Assembly (NCBI RefSeq): GCF_024346315.1
Contig: NZ_JAGQCS010000009.1
Span: 1-64,000, forward strand
DNA: 64,000 nucleotides
Direction: 5' to 3'
Source: Cyanobium sp. ATX 6F1
Lineage (GTDB): Bacteria > Cyanobacteriota > Cyanobacteriia > PCC-6307 > Cyanobiaceae
This document shows positions 15,449 through 23,995 of this stretch, piece by piece. The stretch's first letter is position 1, and every line of letters begins with the position of its first letter. The notes beneath the pieces were generated by a model. That model searched no databases. It was not told the DNA's origin and saw only the letters and a list, made by a program, of their open reading frames with translations. The translations under genes and the position numbers were made by a program.

Positions 15449-15702
15449 AGGCTGATCTACCCCATCTCCCTAAGGAGTCAGGCGGCCACAGGGGCGGTCT
15501 GACGGGAGAAAGCAACGATGTTGTTCGCTGTTACGTGTGTGCTCTTACCGAGCAGGCTTCAGTCACCCTCCTGATACCCCGTCGAAACCATTGCAGCCCC
15601 GGGAAGGTCCCGCCACGGGAGCGGGAGAAATGGAGCTGAGCGGAATCGAACCGCTGTCCGAAGCATTGGTGTGAGCCACCTAGTCCGCCCAAGGACGGAC
15701 CT
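15413..15702 (-). ncRNA. ssrA: Transfer-messenger RNA, circularly permuted two-piece form
   Basis: On the minus strand the acceptor piece comes first: a T-arm GGTTCGATTCC and 3' end CAGCTCCA ending at 15631, CCA not encoded. A ~30-base spacer follows, then the coding piece starting GGGGCTGCAA at 15600, whose first bases pair with CAGCTCC. This order is the permuted arrangement known from alpha-cyanobacteria. The tag frame runs 15528 to 15478 and encodes ANNIVAFSRQTAPVAA then stop, with a GCG resume codon. A -10-like CACAAT lies at 15712-15707. The RNA rescues stalled ribosomes with SmpB and tags proteins for degradation. Its 3' end is the integration site of the adjacent element. The 5' boundary is approximate. 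Confidence 0.92.
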
Positions 15703-15753
15703 TGTCATTGTGGCAGCTGAACAGGGATCCAGGGTGGGGCAACACGGGTGGGC

Positions 15754-16929
15754 ATGACCGAACCGTTCGAGGCTGTGGCGGTGCTGCCCCAGGGGCTGGA
15801 GGCCGAGGGGGCCGCCGAACTCGTTGCCCTGGGGGGAGCGGACGTGCGGCCCTTGCGGCGGGCCGCCAGCTTTCGCAGCGATGCCGCGGGCTTCATGCGC
15901 CTGCACCTGCGCGCCCGCCTGCCCTTTCGGCTGCTGCGCCAGCTGGCCTCCTTCCCCTGCACCAGCCCCCGGGAGCTCTACGCGGGCGTGCAGGCCGCCG
16001 CCGACTGGGACCTGTGGCTGCCCCCCTCGGCCAGCTTCCGTGTGGAGGTGAGCGGCTCGGCGCCGGGCCTGAGCCACAGCCACTACAGCGCTCTGCAAGT
16101 GAAAAATGCCCTGGTGGACCTGCAACGCCAGCGCTGGGGCGAGCGCTCCAGCATCGACCTGGACAACCCCGACCTCGCCCTGCATCTGCACCTGGGCGGC
16201 GGCCGGGCCGCCCTGAGCGTGGAGGGCTCCAGCTCCAGCCTGCACCGCCGCGGCTACCGCGCCGCCCTGGGCCTGGCGCCGCTCAAGGAGAACCTGGCCG
16301 CCGGTCTGATCGCCCTCAGCGGCTGGGATGGCACGGTGCCCCTGGCCGACCCCCTCTGCGGCTCCGGCACCTTGCTGATCGAGGCGGCCTGCTGGGCGCT
16401 GGGGCGCGCGCCCGGGCTGCTGGAGCAGGCGGGCGGAGTTCCGCGGGCCCGCACATTTGCCTTCGAGCGCTGGCCGGAATTCGATCCCGTCAGCTGGCGC
16501 GATGAACTGGCCGCCGCAATCGCCCTGCGCCGCGACACCCTCTCAGATGGCTCGGCGCTGGCGCCGATCGTGGGCTGGGAGCGGGACCCCGCCGTGCTGG
16601 AGCAGGCCCGCACCAACGCCCAGGCCGCCGGGGTGGCCCCCTGGCTGCAGCTGAGCCAGGGGGATGCCCGCGATTTCGTGCCACCGGAGCGACCCGGCGT
16701 GCTGGTCTGCAACCCGCCCTACGGCGAGCGCCTTGGCGCCGATGAGGATCTTGAAGCCCTCTACGCCGACCTGGGCCAGGTGCTCAAGGAACGCTGCTCC
16801 GGCTGGAATTTGTGGCTGCTGAGCGGCAACCCCACCCTCACGGGCGCCCTGCGCATGAAGGCGCGCCGCAAGATTCCCGTGAGCAACGGCGGCCTCGATT
16901 GCCGCTGGCTGCACTACGAGATCCGCTGA
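15754..16929 (+). CDS. THUMP-domain RNA (guanine-N2) methyltransferase, RlmL-like
   Basis: 391 residues from ATG 15754 (an in-frame GTG lies 6 bases upstream). The N-terminal ~150 residues form the ferredoxin-like/THUMP RNA-binding region; the rest is an SAM-dependent methyltransferase with DPLCGSGTLLIEAA (around residue 200) binding SAM and the catalytic NPPYGERLG (Asn320) of N2-guanine methylases. Family members modify 23S rRNA (G2445-type) or tRNA. It is divergent from the tmRNA gene, whose promoter lies just upstream of this start. Confidence 0.88.
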   Translation: MTEPFEAVAVLPQGLEAEGAAELVALGGADVRPLRRAASFRSDAAGFMRLHLRARLPFRLLRQLASFPCTSPRELYAGVQAAADWDLWLPPSASFRVEVSGSAPGLSHSHYSALQVKNALVDLQRQRWGERSSIDLDNPDLALHLHLGGGRAALSVEGSSSSLHRRGYRAALGLAPLKENLAAGLIALSGWDGTVPLADPLCGSGTLLIEAACWALGRAPGLLEQAGGVPRARTFAFERWPEFDPVSWRDELAAAIALRRDTLSDGSALAPIVGWERDPAVLEQARTNAQAAGVAPWLQLSQGDARDFVPPERPGVLVCNPPYGERLGADEDLEALYADLGQVLKERCSGWNLWLLSGNPTLTGALRMKARRKIPVSNGGLDCRWLHYEIR

Positions 16930-17062
16930 GCGCCGCGCTCGACAACCGCACCCAGGCGGTGCTGCGCTTGCTGGAGGGTCGCTGATCCAACTCGATCAGC
17001 GCATCAATTGATGCCTAATCTGATGCCAGTCAACACCTCGGCGCCACCAGTCCAAGCAGACC

Positions 17063-17260
17063 ATGCGCACCACCGTCACCCTGGACGATCAGTTGCTGGC
17101 CCAGGCCAGTGAACTCTCGGGAATTCCCGAACGCACCCAGCTGCTCAAGCAGGCCCTCCAGGCCCTGATCGAGCGGGAGAGTGCCCGGCGTCTGGCCTTG
17201 CTCGGCGGCACGGAGCCCGAGCTGAAGCCGATCCCGAGGCGCCGCCCGGCCCGGCCGTGA
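17063..17260 (+). CDS. vapB: VapB-type antitoxin
   Basis: 65 residues. MRTTVTLDDQLLAQASELSG is a ribbon-helix-helix DNA-binding start typical of VapB antitoxins, and the basic Pro-rich C-terminus would wrap the toxin. It ends 7 bp before the PIN-domain toxin, giving the usual antitoxin-first operon, probably autorepressed. The pair is chromosomal, outside the ssrA element. Confidence 0.82.
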   Translation: MRTTVTLDDQLLAQASELSGIPERTQLLKQALQALIERESARRLALLGGTEPELKPIPRRRPARP

Positions 17261-17267
17261 CCCTGCC

Positions 17268-17633
17268 GTGATCCTTGCGGACACCTCGCTCTGGGTGGAT
17301 CACCTGCGCGGCGCCCATGGGCCGCTCTCCGTGGCGCTCAGCGATCAACAGGTGCTGATCCACCCCTTCGTGCTTGGCGAGCTGGCCTGCGGAAACCTGC
17401 GCCATCGGGCCTCGATCCTGCGCCTGCTGCAAGCCCTCCCGGCCGCGGCCGTGGCCAGTGACCTGGAAGTGATGCAGGTGATCGATACGCACCAGCTGAT
17501 GGGGCGGGGCATCGGCTACATCGAGGCCCACCTGATCAGCTCAACCATGCTGAGCCGGGCCAGCCTCTGGACCCAGGACCGGCGTCTGGCCGCGGTGGCC
17601 GAAGCGCTGGGGATCCGTTTCCAGGCCCCTTAA
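17268..17633 (+). CDS. vapC: VapC-type toxin, PIN-domain ribonuclease
   Basis: 121 residues from GTG 17268. Acidic PIN residues are Asp5 (MILADTSLWVDHL), Glu38 (VLGELACGN), an acidic residue before HLISS (GYIEAHLISS) and Asp in LWTQDRRL, forming the metal site. VapC toxins cut tRNA or rRNA when not bound by VapB. The conserved HLISS and TQDRRL blocks are intact, so the toxin is probably active. Confidence 0.85.
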   Translation: MILADTSLWVDHLRGAHGPLSVALSDQQVLIHPFVLGELACGNLRHRASILRLLQALPAAAVASDLEVMQVIDTHQLMGRGIGYIEAHLISSTMLSRASLWTQDRRLAAVAEALGIRFQAP

Positions 17634-17989
17634 TCCCGCCCCAGCACAGCCCGGGTGGTCTTGCTGAGGCCGGCGATCGTATCGGGCAGGTAGGGCCCTT
17701 TGGTGAGCTGGCCGCCGATGCGCAGGAACAGGCCCGCAGCCACCAGATTGATCGCCCCCACCACCAGGGCCGCCGTGGTCCAATCCAGGCCCTTGGCGCT
17801 GTGGAACCAGAGCAACAGGGCGGTTTCGGCGGCGATCAGCGACAGCAGCACCAGCACCAGACCGCCGCTGAGCAGCAGAGCGCCCGCGATCAATCGCCGC
17901 TTCTCCCGGTCGACTTCCTGCAGGGCGATGCGCACGTGCAGATCCATCACCGAGGCGACGATCGCCGTGACCCGGTTGGTGGTGCTCAT
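17630..17989 (-). CDS. Phage-holin-superfamily / YqjE-like membrane protein (DUF1469)
   Basis: 119 residues with two adjacent hydrophobic segments (LIAGALLLSGGLVLVLLSLIAAE and TTAALVVGAINLVAAGLFL) after an amphipathic N-terminal helix. This matches the DUF1469/YqjE plan. It overlaps the upstream DUF883-like gene by 4 bp and overlaps the vapC stop convergently by 4 bp. In other bacteria YqjD/YqjE pairs are membrane proteins linked to ribosomes and stationary phase; the role in cyanobacteria is not established. Confidence 0.7.
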   Translation of the reverse strand: MSTTNRVTAIVASVMDLHVRIALQEVDREKRRLIAGALLLSGGLVLVLLSLIAAETALLLWFHSAKGLDWTTAALVVGAINLVAAGLFLRIGGQLTKGPYLPDTIAGLSKTTRAVLGRD

Positions 17990-18402
17990 CGGGAGCGGCG
18001 GCCCGAGGCCAGCAGCAGACCGGTGAGCAGGCCGACGCCGGCGGCGATGCCCAGGGCCAGCAGGGGCTTCTCCCGCACGGGCTTCTCGATCTTGGGCCGC
18101 AGGCTGGTGTTGAGCTCATCGAGCAGGTTCTCCAGCTGCCGCTCCAGGGGCTCGAGGCTGTCGGCCAGCTGACGGGTCTGATCGCCGGCCCTGTGCAGCA
18201 GCTCCAGCAGCTGCTCCTGCACCCCGTGGGCGGTGCGGCCGGTCTTTTCGGTGATCACCGAGACCACCTCATCGAAGCTGCCCCGGGTGGCCTCAAGGGT
18301 GTCGCGGGCCACCTGGGGCCATTCCTTCTGAATCGTGGGCAGCAGGGTTTCGAAGCGCTCGCGGAAGCGGTCGTGGCTGCCCGATGGGGAATCGGAGGTC
18401 AT
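17986..18402 (-). CDS. DUF883/YqjD-like membrane-anchored helical protein
   Basis: 138 residues: a long amphipathic helical region (residues ~15-110) and a C-terminal membrane anchor (PLLALGIAAGVGLLTGLLLASG) preceded by REK, the ElaB/YqjD/DUF883 pattern. It is the first gene of a two-gene operon with the YqjE-like protein (ATGA overlap) and is divergent from smc. Confidence 0.68.
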   Translation of the reverse strand: MTSDSPSGSHDRFRERFETLLPTIQKEWPQVARDTLEATRGSFDEVVSVITEKTGRTAHGVQEQLLELLHRAGDQTRQLADSLEPLERQLENLLDELNTSLRPKIEKPVREKPLLALGIAAGVGLLTGLLLASGRRSR

Positions 18403-18503
18403 GGGATGGGGAGCGCTTTGGCGCCATGTGCTCTCAACGTAGGCAGCACCCTTGAGATTGTGAGGACAGCCGCTACATTTGCCTCGCTCGGCGCACGGGC
18501 CTG

Positions 18504-21500
18504 TTGGTTCACATCAATCAGGTCGGGCTTACCCACTTCAAGTCCTTCGGCGGATCCCTGACGATCCCGTTGGACGAGGGATTCACGGTGGTCACGGGCC
18601 CCAACGGCTCGGGCAAGAGCAACATCCTTGATGGGGTCCTGTTCTGCCTGGGCCTGGCCAACAGCCGCGGCATGCGCGCCGAGCGGCTCCCCGACCTGAT
18701 CAACAGCGCCATGCTGCGCGAGGGCAAGGCCGCCGAGACGGTGGTGAGCGTGCGCTTCGATCTGAGCGACTGGCAGCCCGACGAGGCCGAAGCGGGGCTG
18801 GAGCGCAGCGGCGAAGGTCCCTGGATCCAACCCGGGCAGACGGAATGGACGGTGACCCGGCGGCTACGGGTGGCCCCCGGAGGCACCTACAGCAGCAGCT
18901 ACGCCGCCGATGGCGTCCCCTGCAACCTGCAGCAACTGCAGACCCAACTGCGGCGCCTGCGGGTGGACCCGGAGGGCAGCAACGTGGTGATGCAGGGGGA
19001 CGTGACCCGCATCGTTTCGATGGGCGCCCGGGACCGCCGCGGCCTGATCGATGAGCTCGCTGGCGTGGCCCTGTTCGACAGCCGCATCGAGCAGAGCCGC
19101 GCCAAACTCGAGGAGGTGCAGGAGCGCGAGGAACGCTGCCGCATCGTTGAACAGGAGCTGCTCGCCAACCGCCAGAAGCTGGAGCGCGACTGCGCCAAGG
19201 CACGCCTGTATCAAGACCTGCGCCAGCGCCAGCACCTGGGCCGCCTGCAGGAACAGGTGCTGGTGGTGGAGGCGGCCCGCAGCCAGCTGCAGGAGCTGCA
19301 AAGCCGCCAGAGCGCCCTGACTCAGCAGCAAGGGAGCGAGCGCGAGGCCCTGGCGGTGGCCGAGCTGGAGCTGCAGGGGGCCTCCGCGAAGCTGGAGGCG
19401 CTGCAAGCGGAGGTGAAGGCCCTCGGCGAAGACGCCCTGCTGGCGGTGCAGGCGGAGCTGGCGGGCCTGGAGGCCAGCGGCCGCGAGCTGGCCCGCCAGG
19501 GGGAGAAGCACCAGCAGAGCGCCGAGGGCTTCCAGCGCCAGCGTCGCCAGCTGGCCGAGCAGCAGGTGGAGCTGCGCAACCAACAGCGCAGCCTCAGCGA
19601 AAGCGACGACCTGAGTGCCCTTGAGCAGGCGGAGGAGGCCTGCCGCGCCGGCGAGGCGGCCGTGGAACTCTCCCGCCGCCGTCTCGGGGAAGTGGCGGGG
19701 CGCTCGGGCACCTGGCTGCAGGAGCAGCAGCAGCGCAGCCGCGAGCGCCAGGAGCTCCAGGCCCGCAGCGGCCCCCTCCAGGCCGAGCAGCAGCAGCTGG
19801 TCGAGCGGCTGCGCCAGGAGCAGGAGCGCCTGGGGGAACTGGAGAGCGAACTGCAGCAGGAGGCCGGCAGCAGCGACAGCGTGCAGCAGGGTCTGGCGGA
19901 GCTCGAAACGGAGTGGCAGCAACTGCTGGAGGCGCTCAAAACTGACCAGAGCCAAGCCCAGGAGCTCGCCGAGGCCCTGGCCCTGCAGCAGCGCACCCGC
20001 GCCCGGCTGGAGCAGGAGCAGACCCAGCTGGAGCGGGAGATCGCCCGGCTGGAGAGCCGCCGCGAGGCCCTGCAGGAGAGCCGCGGGACCGGCGCCCTGC
20101 GGCTGCTGCTGGAGTCGGGGCTGGAGGGGCTGCACGGACCCGTGGCCCAGCTGGCGGAGGTGGATGAGCGCCACCGGCTGGCCCTGGAAGTGGCCGCCGG
20201 CGCCCGGCTCGGCCAGGTGGTGGTGGATGACGACCGCATCGCCGCCAGGGCGATCCAGCTGCTCAAGAGCCGCAAGGCGGGCCGGCTCACCTTTCTGCCC
20301 CTGAACAAGATCCGCGGCACAGGCGGCGGCAGTGGCAGTGCTGGTGGGGCCGCCTTCGAGCGCGGCCGCGGCCCCTCAGGCGCCTCGGGGAACACCGGCG
20401 GCCTGGTGGGCCGGGCCGTGGAGCTGGTGCGCTACGAGCCGGTCTACGCCGAAGTGTTCCGCTACGTCTTCGGTGACACCCTGGTGTTCAGCGACCTGGC
20501 CAGCGCCCGCGCTGAGCTGGGCCGCTGCCGGGCCGTGACCCTCGAAGGCGAGCTGCTCGAAAAGAGCGGCGCCATGACCGGCGGCAGCCTGCAGCTGCGC
20601 GCCGACCGGCTCAGCTTCGGCAGCGCCAGCGACCACGATGAGGCCGAACCCCTGCGTCGGCGCCTGCTGGAGGTCGGTGAAACGCTGGTGGCCAGCCGCC
20701 GCCAGGAGAGCCAGCTGGGCCAGCGACTCGAGACCCTGCGCCCCGAGTTGCAGCGCAAACAGCAGCGCCAGGCCGCCCTGGAGGCCGAGCGCCAGGCGGC
20801 CCGCAGGGCCCATGGACCGCTGCTCCAACGGCAGCAGAACCTCAGCGACCGCCGGCAGCAGGCCGGTGCGGCCCAGGCGGAGCACAGCCAGCGACTGGCC
20901 GCGCTGGAAGCGGAGCTGGCGCCGCTGCTGGAGCGCCTGGCGGCCCTGGAAGCGGCCGAGGCGGCCGCCCAGGGTTCCGGCGACAGCGGCCGCTGGCAGG
21001 GGCTGGAGCAGGAGCTCAGCGCCGCCGACAGCGCCCTGGCCCTAGCCCGAGCGGCCCGCGACGAAAGGCTGGCGGCCCGCCGGGAGCGCGGTCTGGCGCT
21101 CGAGCGGCTGGGCAACCAGCTCGAAAGCCTCGTGGCCGATGAACAGCGGCTCAGCCAGGAGGTGCAGGCCCTGGCCCAGGAGCACGGCCGCTGGCGGGAG
21201 CAGCTCAAGCAGGAGCAGGAGCGCCGCACGGCTCTGGAGGCCCAGCAGCAGGAGCTGCAGCAACGCTTCGGGGAGCGCCGCCGGGCCCGGGACGGGGCCG
21301 AGGCCCAGGTGGCGGCCCAGCGCCAGGCCCTGCAGCAGCGCCAGTGGGAACTGCAGCGCCTGGGCGAAGAACTGCTGGCCCTGGCCGAACAGGAGCGCTC
21401 CGGGGCCCTGCGGCTGGAGCAACTGGAGCGGGACCTGCCCGATCCCCTGCCGGAGCTGAGCGAGGAGTTGCGCGCAGCCGGGCTCGAGGCCCTGCAACAG

Positions 21501-22127
21501 GAGCTGCGCCAGCTGCAGGTGCGCATGGAGGCGCTGGAGCCGGTGAACATGCTGGCCCTGGAGGAACTGGAGCAGCTGGAGCAGCGGCTGGCGGAGCTGG
21601 AGGCGCGGCTGGAGGTGCTCTGCAAGGAGCGCGAAGAGCTGCTGCTGCGGATCGAAACCGTGGGCACCCTGCGCCAGGAGGCCTTCATGGAGGCGTTCAC
21701 GGCGGTGGACCGCCATTTCCGCGAGATCTTCGCCGGCCTCTCCGAGGGCGAAGGCCACCTGCAACTGGAGAACCCCGAGGCGCCATTGGATGGAGGACTC
21801 ACCCTGGTGGCCCATCCCAAGGGCAAAGCGGTGCGGCGGTTGGCCTCGATGTCGGGGGGAGAAAAATCGCTGACAGCCCTCAGCTTCCTGTTCGCCCTGC
21901 AGCGCTTCCGCCCCTCACCCTTCTATGCCCTCGATGAGGTGGACAGTTTTCTCGATGGGGTGAACGTGGAGCGACTGGCGGCGTTGATCGCCCAACAGGC
22001 GGACCAGGCCCAGTTCATGGTGGTGAGCCACCGGCGGCCGATGATCGCCGCCGCCACCCGCACGATCGGTGTCACCCAGGCCCGAGGCGCCCACACCCAG
22101 GTGGTCGGGTTACCCCCGGCGGCGTGA
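18504..22127 (+). CDS. smc: Chromosome segregation protein SMC
   Basis: 1,207 residues. Walker A GPNGSGKS (32-39) is in the N-terminal head and the Q-loop lies near NVVMQGDVTRIV. Two Gln/Glu/Arg/Leu-rich coiled coils flank a hinge (about 520-690, with a Gly/Ser-rich insert at ~608-632). The C-terminal head has the signature MSGGEKSL (~1114) and Walker B YALDEVDSFLDG (~1140). SMC with ScpA/ScpB compacts and separates chromosomes. The start is TTG 18504, supported by the family N-terminus MVHINQVGLTHFKSFGG. Large antisense ORFs across this gene come from its GC-rich coiled-coil codons and are not real. Confidence 0.95.
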   Translation: MVHINQVGLTHFKSFGGSLTIPLDEGFTVVTGPNGSGKSNILDGVLFCLGLANSRGMRAERLPDLINSAMLREGKAAETVVSVRFDLSDWQPDEAEAGLERSGEGPWIQPGQTEWTVTRRLRVAPGGTYSSSYAADGVPCNLQQLQTQLRRLRVDPEGSNVVMQGDVTRIVSMGARDRRGLIDELAGVALFDSRIEQSRAKLEEVQEREERCRIVEQELLANRQKLERDCAKARLYQDLRQRQHLGRLQEQVLVVEAARSQLQELQSRQSALTQQQGSEREALAVAELELQGASAKLEALQAEVKALGEDALLAVQAELAGLEASGRELARQGEKHQQSAEGFQRQRRQLAEQQVELRNQQRSLSESDDLSALEQAEEACRAGEAAVELSRRRLGEVAGRSGTWLQEQQQRSRERQELQARSGPLQAEQQQLVERLRQEQERLGELESELQQEAGSSDSVQQGLAELETEWQQLLEALKTDQSQAQELAEALALQQRTRARLEQEQTQLEREIARLESRREALQESRGTGALRLLLESGLEGLHGPVAQLAEVDERHRLALEVAAGARLGQVVVDDDRIAARAIQLLKSRKAGRLTFLPLNKIRGTGGGSGSAGGAAFERGRGPSGASGNTGGLVGRAVELVRYEPVYAEVFRYVFGDTLVFSDLASARAELGRCRAVTLEGELLEKSGAMTGGSLQLRADRLSFGSASDHDEAEPLRRRLLEVGETLVASRRQESQLGQRLETLRPELQRKQQRQAALEAERQAARRAHGPLLQRQQNLSDRRQQAGAAQAEHSQRLAALEAELAPLLERLAALEAAEAAAQGSGDSGRWQGLEQELSAADSALALARAARDERLAARRERGLALERLGNQLESLVADEQRLSQEVQALAQEHGRWREQLKQEQERRTALEAQQQELQQRFGERRRARDGAEAQVAAQRQALQQRQWELQRLGEELLALAEQERSGALRLEQLERDLPDPLPELSEELRAAGLEALQQELRQLQVRMEALEPVNMLALEELEQLEQRLAELEARLEVLCKEREELLLRIETVGTLRQEAFMEAFTAVDRHFREIFAGLSEGEGHLQLENPEAPLDGGLTLVAHPKGKAVRRLASMSGGEKSLTALSFLFALQRFRPSPFYALDEVDSFLDGVNVERLAALIAQQADQAQFMVVSHRRPMIAAATRTIGVTQARGAHTQVVGLPPAA

Positions 22128-22146
22128 CCAGCACTGGTGGGCCACA

Positions 22147-23469
22147 ATGAATCGGATGGCAAGCCTTCCCCCCTCCGCCGACACCGCAGGCGCCGCCCCC
22201 AGCGACCGCCTCTGGCTGCGCTCCGAGCTGATGGGCACCCAGGTGATCACCCGCGACACCGGGCGGCGTCTGGGCGTGGTGGGCGAGGTGGTCGTCGACA
22301 TCGACCGCCGCGAGGTGGTGGCCCTGGGGCTGCGCGACAACCCCCTCACCCGCTTCCTGCCCGGCCTGCCCCGCTGGATGCCCCTGGATCGCATCCGCCA
22401 GGTGGGCGATGTGATTCTGGTGGATTCCGCTGATTCGCTCACCGAAGGTTTCAACCCGGAGCGCTACAGCAAGGTGATCAATTGCCAGGTGATCACCGAA
22501 TCCGGGGAGCAGCTGGGGCGGGTGCTGGGTTTCAGCTTCGACATCGAAACAGGCGATCTCGCCACCCTGGTGCTCGGAGCCCTCGGCTTACCGCTGCTGG
22601 GCGAAGGCGTGCTGAGCACCTGGGAGCTGCAGGTGGAGGAAATCGTCAGCAGCGGCCCCGATCGGATCATTGTTTACGAGGGCGCCGAGGAGAAGCTCAA
22701 GCAACTGGGCACCGGCCTGCTGGAGAAGCTGGGCATCGGCGGCCCGGGCTGGGAGCAGGAGGAGCGCGACCGCTACCGGCTGAACATGGTGCCGGTGGAG
22801 AATCAGCTGGCGGCTGGTCAGGCCAGCGAACAGGCCCAGCGCCGCATCCAGCCCGCCACCACCCGCGCCTTCGAGCCCGAGGAGGAGCTCGAATACGTGG
22901 AGCTGGAGGGGCGCCAGCAGGAACCCCTGCGCCAGCGCCGCTACCTCGACGACGAGGAGCGCTACGGCGACAGCAACTACAGCGCCAGCAACCGTGATGA
23001 GCGCGACCGTGATGGCCGCCCCCGCGCCACTGGCCGCGACCAGGAGCCCTACCGCGACGAGCGCTTCCGAAGCGAACGCTTTGGCAACGACAACGAAGCA
23101 GGTCGTGATGACCGCTACGACCGCGAACGGCTGGCTCCCAGCGAGCGCTACGACGAACCCTCTCGCACGCGCTTCAATCGCACCGATTCCAGCGGCTCAG
23201 ATGACAGTTGGTCCAATTCAAACCGAACAGCCTCCAATCGTTCCCAGGGCAGCCGCCCGGAACCTAGTCGCAGCCTTGATGAGCGTCTGGATCCCTTGTT
23301 AGCCGAAGCCGCCCCGCGGGAGCTGCCGATCCAACCGCGTCCCCCCAGCCGTCGCTCGCCCCTGCAGGAACCCCTGGACGTCGAGCCTGAGCCCTTCGAT
23401 GACGAGGATGTGCTCGCCGCCCCCCCCCGCGGCGAAGGCCGGAGCGCCCCGATCGACGACCCCTGGTGA
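22147..23469 (+). CDS. PRC-barrel domain protein with long disordered tail
   Basis: 440 residues from ATG 22147, 19 bp after smc. Two PRC-barrel-like repeats occupy residues ~15-180 (RSELMGTQVITRDTGRRLGVVGEVVVDIDRREVVAL and GEQLGRVLGFSFDIETGDLATLVLGALG). The remaining ~230 residues are rich in Arg, Asp, Glu, Ser and Asn and are probably disordered. PRC barrels occur in RNA-processing (RimM) and photosynthetic assembly proteins. Position behind smc suggests co-transcription, but the function is unknown. Confidence 0.75.
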   Translation: MNRMASLPPSADTAGAAPSDRLWLRSELMGTQVITRDTGRRLGVVGEVVVDIDRREVVALGLRDNPLTRFLPGLPRWMPLDRIRQVGDVILVDSADSLTEGFNPERYSKVINCQVITESGEQLGRVLGFSFDIETGDLATLVLGALGLPLLGEGVLSTWELQVEEIVSSGPDRIIVYEGAEEKLKQLGTGLLEKLGIGGPGWEQEERDRYRLNMVPVENQLAAGQASEQAQRRIQPATTRAFEPEEELEYVELEGRQQEPLRQRRYLDDEERYGDSNYSASNRDERDRDGRPRATGRDQEPYRDERFRSERFGNDNEAGRDDRYDRERLAPSERYDEPSRTRFNRTDSSGSDDSWSNSNRTASNRSQGSRPEPSRSLDERLDPLLAEAAPRELPIQPRPPSRRSPLQEPLDVEPEPFDDEDVLAAPPRGEGRSAPIDDPW

Positions 23470-23497
23470 GCGAGCGAGGGGCAGGCCCATGCCGCCC

Positions 23498-23968
23498 TCA
23501 GCCGCCTGCCGCCGGCCGATCCTCGAACGTCAGCGAGGCTGAATTGACGCAGTAGCGCTCACCCGTGGGCCGGGGTCCATCGGGGAACACGTGCCCCAGA
23601 TGGGCCTCGCAGCGGGCGCAGCGGATCTCCGTGCGACTCATGCCGTGGCTGCGGTCCACGATGCGGGTGATGGCGCCGGGGGCCGCCCCGTCCCAGAAGC
23701 TGGGCCAGCCGGTGCCCGACTCGAACTTGGTCGCCGAAGCGAACAGCTCCGCCCCGCAACAGACGCAGCGGTACATCCCTTCGCCCTTGTGGTTCCAGTA
23801 ACGGCCGCTGAAGGCCCGTTCGGTGCCGCCCCGGCGGGCCACCTGGAACTGTTCCGGCGTCAGCCGCTCGCGCCAGGCCTCCTCGGAGCGCTCATCGCGC
23901 GCCAAGCCCGAGGGCAGGGCACAGCCGGAGGGGGCAGTGTTGAGCGGGTCAGGGCCGGAAACCGACAT
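23498..23968 (-). CDS. msrB: Peptide-methionine (R)-S-oxide reductase
   Basis: 156 residues. Two zinc-binding CxxC pairs (CVCC and CARC), the MsrB core GTGWPSFW and the catalytic Cys140 in RYCVNSASL are all present. It reduces methionine-R-sulfoxide in oxidised proteins using thioredoxin. It lies convergent to the PRC-barrel gene, 28 bp away. Confidence 0.93.
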   Translation of the reverse strand: MSVSGPDPLNTAPSGCALPSGLARDERSEEAWRERLTPEQFQVARRGGTERAFSGRYWNHKGEGMYRCVCCGAELFASATKFESGTGWPSFWDGAAPGAITRIVDRSHGMSRTEIRCARCEAHLGHVFPDGPRPTGERYCVNSASLTFEDRPAAGG

Positions 23969-23995
23969 CGGGGCTGAGAAGAGCGTGTCTCCAGG

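Noticed and set aside
16930-16984. Short reading frame (LDNRTQAVLRLLEGR) after the methyltransferase gene
   Set aside because: Only about 16 codons with no start; probably chance or an old remnant.
17063-17633. Idea that vapBC belongs to the ssrA element or integron
   Set aside because: It lies outside the att repeats and far from any attC; its composition matches the backbone.
18864-21826. Long ORFs (100-450 codons) antisense to smc
   Set aside because: They mirror GC-rich Gln/Glu/Arg/Leu codons of the SMC coiled coils and translate to low-complexity Leu/Ser/Arg-rich sequence without domains.
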